Part shown: piece by piece, positions 6,461-9,166 of the stretch
Position numbering within the stretch: position 1 is the first letter of the stretch
Layout: each line of letters begins with the position of its first letter
Origin: Candidatus Solincola tengchongensis
GTDB lineage: Bacteria > Actinomycetota > Geothermincolia > Geothermincolales > RBG-13-55-18
DNA: 9,166 nt
Reading direction: 5' to 3'
Assembly (NCBI GenBank): GCA_015711895.1
Contig: MU158599.1
Span: 1 to 9,166, forward strand
Program-made: the position numbers and the translations under genes
The notes under the pieces: generated by a model
What the model saw: the letters and a program-made list of their open reading frames with translations, nothing else
The model's database searches: none
Told to the model about the DNA's origin: nothing

Positions 6461-7615
6461 GTGAAAAGGGTAGTGGATGGCAGGATGAAGAAGACCGAAC
6501 TATGTTCCGATTGCGGTATTCCCCTCATGATAGGGAAGGAATTGAGCTGGGAGGACAACGGGGTGATCACGCTCAGGAGATCCCCTCTTAACCGCATGGT
6601 CTTCTACGAGTCAAGGGTGATCGACAATCTTTTTCAGGGCATCGAGCGGCTCATCGGGCTGCCCATCGAGCACATCGTCATCGAGAGCCGGCGACGGGAC
6701 GTCAGGAAATATATCGAGAGAAGCTTTCCAGGATGGGTCATCGGGTCACTTCGGTGGGCGGGAAAGTACGCCGATGACCCGGGCCTTTTAGGAAGGGCAA
6801 TACGCAGGCCGGCGATGCAGGTGGGCAAGGCGCTCACCCTCAGGGTCATGGAGATGGGCAGGCTTTACGGTTACGGGCGTGCTGAGCTCGGTGAGGGATG
6901 GGAGAGAGACGACCCTTTCCCCTGGCGGGAAAGCCTGGTTCGCCATCCCTATTCCGTGCCTTTCTGGTCAGCGGATGCCCTGGGGTCCGCGGAAGCCATA
7001 GAGGGCGTGGAGCAGTGGGTGAAGTACGAGTCCCTGGGCGAGGAGACCTACAGGGTGACCACCTATCCCTCGGAACATCCCGTGGAGCTGAAGGAGAGGT
7101 TGCGGAGGAGAAAAAAGTATCCTTTCAAGCCCGGAAACATCGCCTTCCAGAGGTGCCCGTCTTGCGGCCTTCCCCTGGAGCTCAGCCGCTACCGCTGGTA
7201 CCCGGAGGAAGGGATCATTATAGATACGGAAAACGATTGGAGGATGTCCATCTTCGGGCCGCAGGCCCTGGAGGCGGTGCTGGACGACCTGGAGAGCGAG
7301 CTCGGCGAGGACATTCCCAGAGTGGTCGTCGAGGCGCAGAAGGGTTACATTAAATCGAGGACCGGCCAGATGAACTGGAGGCGGAGCGGGACGACCTTCA
7401 ACAAGCTGACGGCGCTGCGGGGAATGGGCAACATCACCGGGTTCGAGGCGGACGAGAAACACCTTTCGGTGAGGATCCAGAACGCCTGCCTTCCCCTGAT
7501 CATGGTGGGCATGGCTCAGGCATTGTACGAGATAGCGCTGGGGTTGGAAGATTCTACCTATGAATGGGAGCTCTCCGACGACGGGGATCTGGATATAATC
7601 GTCAAGGCAGGGTAG
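6461..7615 (+). CDS. Duplicated CxxC-knuckle protein, paralog 2 of 3 (unknown family)
   Basis: A 384-aa sibling of the preceding protein. By hand alignment 52 of the first 78 shared positions (from just before the first knuckle to the FP after the ESRRR motif) are identical to paralog 1. Numbered from the GTG, key sites are CSDCGIP (C15, C18), IVIESRRR (E75), LYGYG (135-139), HPYSVPFWSAD (162-172), SEHPVEL (204-210), CPSCGLP (C232, C235), VVVEAQ (E291), LRGMG (319-323), NACLP (C343) and a closing EWELSDDGDLDIIV strand. There is no signal peptide or membrane segment, so it should be cytoplasmic. The start is uncertain: the GTG at 6461 has only a weak AGGT-like site upstream, and an ATG at 6485 (MKKTELC) would still leave six residues before the first knuckle. 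It lies 15 bp ahead of paralog 3, so the two are almost certainly co-transcribed. Function unknown. Confidence 0.85.
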   Translation: MKRVVDGRMKKTELCSDCGIPLMIGKELSWEDNGVITLRRSPLNRMVFYESRVIDNLFQGIERLIGLPIEHIVIESRRRDVRKYIERSFPGWVIGSLRWAGKYADDPGLLGRAIRRPAMQVGKALTLRVMEMGRLYGYGRAELGEGWERDDPFPWRESLVRHPYSVPFWSADALGSAEAIEGVEQWVKYESLGEETYRVTTYPSEHPVELKERLRRRKKYPFKPGNIAFQRCPSCGLPLELSRYRWYPEEGIIIDTENDWRMSIFGPQALEAVLDDLESELGEDIPRVVVEAQKGYIKSRTGQMNWRRSGTTFNKLTALRGMGNITGFEADEKHLSVRIQNACLPLIMVGMAQALYEIALGLEDSTYEWELSDDGDLDIIVKAG

Positions 7616-7630
7616 GGGGGAACGTTCGGA

Positions 7631-8761
7631 ATGGTTTTGCAGATAGAGAGGTGCGAAGAATGCGGCACCCCTTCACTGATGGGAAACGAGTTGAGGTGGG
7701 AGAGCGGGGGGGTCATCAGCCTGTCGCAGTCGCCGCATAACCGCATGGTCATCTTCGAGTCCAACATCATCGACAACGTCTTCCGGGGGATTGAGAGGAT
7801 ACTGGGGCGGAGCATCGAGCCGATGGTGGTGGAGAGCCGGCGCCGGGAGACCCGGAGGTTCATCGAGAGGAGCTTCCCCTTCGAGATACGGAACACCCTC
7901 CTCCTGGGTGACGCGAGCCCCTCGGCCAAGGACTCCCCACTCAGCAGGGCCATGGCCGATTTCGTCGTGCGTATAAGGGAGGACCTCGTGGAGAGGGTTA
8001 CCAACGTAGCCCGCGTCTTCGGTTACGGGGAGGTATCGGTGGAGTGGGGAGCGGATGAGCCTTATCCCTGGCGGCGCCTGGTCATGAGGTATCCCTATTC
8101 CGTCCCTTTGTGGAAAGCGGACATCCTGGGGACTATCGAGGCCTTCGAGGGGCAGGACATGTGGATAGAGGGAGAAGAGCTGGAGGAGGACGTGTACCGG
8201 CTGCGCGTCCTGCCCTCCGAACACCCCGTGGAGCTGAAGAGCAAACTGAAGCGGAGAAAGAGGTACGAGTTCAAGGAAGGCGATCTGGAGCACGAGAGGT
8301 GCCCCTCCTGTGGTGTGCCCAGGGTGGTCACCCAATACCTGTGGGACCTGGAGAAGGGTATCATCACCGCTACGGATACCGGGAGAAGGGTTGCCGTGTT
8401 CGGACCTCTGGCCCTGGAAGCGGTCTTTGACGACCTGGCGGCGGAGCACGGGCCGGAGCTCTCGAGGGCGGTGGTGGAGGCGCACAGAAGGTTCATCCGG
8501 GAGAGGGTGGACGCTTCCCTCGCCTCAAAGGTGAACGCCATGCTCAAGATGCACATGGCGAGAAGAGGCCTCGGCTACCTGGCTTCCCTGGAGGGGAGCA
8601 GGAAGAAGCTGGAAATGAAGGTTCGCAACGCCTGTCTTGAGCTCTTCATGGTGGGCATGTCCCAGCCTTTCTTCGAGATCGCCACGGGGAACGAAAACAC
8701 CTTCGCCGAGTGGGAGATCGACGAGGAGGGCGATCTCTCCATATCCATAAGCGCGAGTTGA
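7631..8761 (+). CDS. Duplicated CxxC-knuckle protein, paralog 3 of 3 (unknown family)
   Basis: A 376-aa third member of the array with the same two-module layout. Sites: CEECGTP (C8, C11), NRMVIFES, IIDNVFRGIERILG, VVESRRR (E68), FGYG (130-133), PYSVPLWKAD (155-164), SEHPVEL (196-202), CPSCGVP (C224, C227), LEKGIIT, VVEAHRR (E283), RGLGY (312-316), RNAC (C335) and the WEIDEEGDLSISI end. The region between VVEAHRR and RGLGY differs most from its siblings and lacks the DW/NW-R pair they share. The linker between modules (about 90-125) also diverges but keeps its length, which points to a structural spacer. The ATG at 7631 is preceded by a GGGGGG run (7615-7620) ten bases upstream, a modest ribosome site directly after the paralog 2 stop. 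No membrane segment is seen. Function unknown; metal or small-ligand binding is an inference. Confidence 0.87.
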   Translation: MVLQIERCEECGTPSLMGNELRWESGGVISLSQSPHNRMVIFESNIIDNVFRGIERILGRSIEPMVVESRRRETRRFIERSFPFEIRNTLLLGDASPSAKDSPLSRAMADFVVRIREDLVERVTNVARVFGYGEVSVEWGADEPYPWRRLVMRYPYSVPLWKADILGTIEAFEGQDMWIEGEELEEDVYRLRVLPSEHPVELKSKLKRRKRYEFKEGDLEHERCPSCGVPRVVTQYLWDLEKGIITATDTGRRVAVFGPLALEAVFDDLAAEHGPELSRAVVEAHRRFIRERVDASLASKVNAMLKMHMARRGLGYLASLEGSRKKLEMKVRNACLELFMVGMSQPFFEIATGNENTFAEWEIDEEGDLSISISAS

Positions 8762-8896
8762 CACGCGAAAACCTTCGAGGGCTTTCCATGTCGTTTTCCC
8801 GTATCAGGATGGAGAACCTACGCCGCCAATGGTCCGGCACGTTCCGGTGAATATGTTGGACTAACCCGCAGGTCCTCGGCGATTTCGGCAGGATCT

Positions 8897-8918
8897 CCCT
8901 AAAACATCCCTAACACAT
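8897..8918. repeat. Tandem 11-bp direct repeat
   Basis: CCCTAAAACAT (8897-8907) is followed immediately by CCCTAACACAT (8908-8918), differing at one base. An 11-bp step places both copies on the same DNA face, the arrangement bound by many OmpR/PhoB-type response regulators. With only two copies, chance is also possible. Confidence 0.35.
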
Positions 8919-8928
8919 GCCGAAGAGT

Positions 8929-8958
8929 GAATCTATCCAGGGCATCTGCCCGGGATTC
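8929..8958 (+). other. Imperfect stem-loop after the paralog array
   Basis: Outer arms GAATC (8929-8933) and GATTC (8954-8958) enclose a CC/GG pair and a GGGC/GCCC stem with an ATCT loop. That is about 11 pairs, with a bulged TAT and a bulged A. No T tract follows, so termination is uncertain. It may mark the 3' end of the array transcript. Confidence 0.25.
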
Positions 8959-9035
8959 TGCCGGAAGGGTATGAGCTCGAGGAACCGCGCCCTACTCGCG
9001 GCGCCCAGATAAGCCGAAAAGGTGGCCTTGCGGTC

Positions 9036-9044
9036 TGGTATCAT
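9036..9044 (+). promoter_or_regulatory. Extended -10 promoter for the gene at the window edge
   Basis: TGGTATCAT contains TGn (9036-9038) followed by TATCAT (9039-9044; 5 of 6 matches to TATAAT). No good -35 box lies 17 bp upstream, which extended -10 promoters can tolerate. Transcription would start near 9051, 60-100 nt before the putative start codons at 9111 and 9153. Confidence 0.35.
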
Positions 9045-9110
9045 GGGGCAGTCGGGAGACGGGACGGGCCGCCCCGCGAGGCCCGGGTTGAGGAATGGTC
9101 GGGGGAGGGA

Positions 9111-9166
9111 GTGAGGGAGAAAGGATCGGGCCGCGAAGAGGGAGGCGGAGCGGTGACCGAGGGCAG
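9111..9166 (+). CDS. Possible start of a further gene, truncated by the window edge
   Basis: A plus-strand frame open to the edge has two in-frame GTG codons, at 9111 and 9153. The GTG at 9153 is preceded by GGAGG (9141-9145) at a spacing of 7 nt and reads V-T-E-G. The GTG at 9111 follows a GGGGGAGGGA tract with very close spacing. Too few residues are present to suggest a product. The position downstream of the 9036 promoter supports a real gene start, more likely at 9153. Confidence 0.3.
   Translation, partial: MREKGSGREEGGGAVTEG

Larger units (their letters stand above)
8762..9166. other. Region downstream of the paralog array
   Basis: About 400 bp without a complete convincing gene. It holds a tandem 11-bp repeat (8897-8918), an imperfect hairpin (8929-8958), competing small GC hairpins around 8985-9004, an extended -10 promoter (9036-9044) and the likely start of the next gene at the window edge. 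No terminator with a T tract was found after paralog 3. Confidence 0.5.

Noticed and set aside
5000..8761. Mobile element or CRISPR-associated explanation for the repeated genes
   Set aside because: No transposase, integrase, flanking inverted repeats or spacer-repeat array is visible. The similarity is gene-sized and coding, consistent with simple tandem duplication.
8758..8763. TTGACA overlapping the paralog 3 stop codon as a -35 box
   Set aside because: No -10-like sequence occurs 16-18 bp downstream, so it is probably a chance match.
8788..8850. 20-codon plus-strand ORF after paralog 3
   Set aside because: Very short, Arg-rich, weak ribosome site, and nothing to distinguish it from chance.

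Overview
The window is GC-rich DNA with tightly packed genes, frequent GTG starts and purine-rich ribosome binding sites. This suits a high-GC bacterium, possibly a deep-branching actinobacterial lineage, but no phylogenetic marker is present, so the assignment is a weak inference. No rRNA, tRNA, CRISPR array, transposase or other mobile-element gene was recognised.

Left part (1-3658). The window opens with an arsenite S-adenosylmethionine methyltransferase gene (arsM, 8-838) that may begin upstream of the window. After a 409-bp spacer with a good promoter comes a CrtC/AttH-type lipocalin-like protein gene (1248-2312). It converges with an M20 zinc peptidase gene on the minus strand (2336-3655). 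These three look like separate metabolic genes and show no obvious shared pathway.

Middle (3659-4993). The region between the divergently transcribed peptidase and a small membrane-anchored NTF2/DUF4878-like protein gene (4107-4724) holds outward-facing -10 boxes, a 19-bp palindrome and two back-to-back hairpins. The first hairpin resembles an intrinsic terminator, so the region could be a regulated leader or encode a short RNA. A strong promoter with a TTGACA box, an extended -10 and a 7-bp-arm inverted repeat lies at 4883-4911.

Right part (5000-8761). This promoter leads into three tandem same-strand paralogous genes (about 376-384 aa each) of a family I do not recognise. Each protein is an internal duplication: every half has a CxxCGxP knuckle followed 59-60 residues later by a V-x-E-(S/A) helix/strand motif and then a segment ending in a hydrophobic helix and an acidic beta strand. 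The C-terminal segment faintly recalls the V4R (4-vinyl reductase) small-ligand-binding fold. This array is the most interesting content of the window. The second and third genes are 15 bp apart and surely co-transcribed; the first is separated from the second by 324 bp.

End (8762-9166). There is no convincing complete gene here. It contains a tandem 11-bp repeat, an imperfect hairpin, an extended -10 promoter and the probable start of a further plus-strand gene cut by the window edge.
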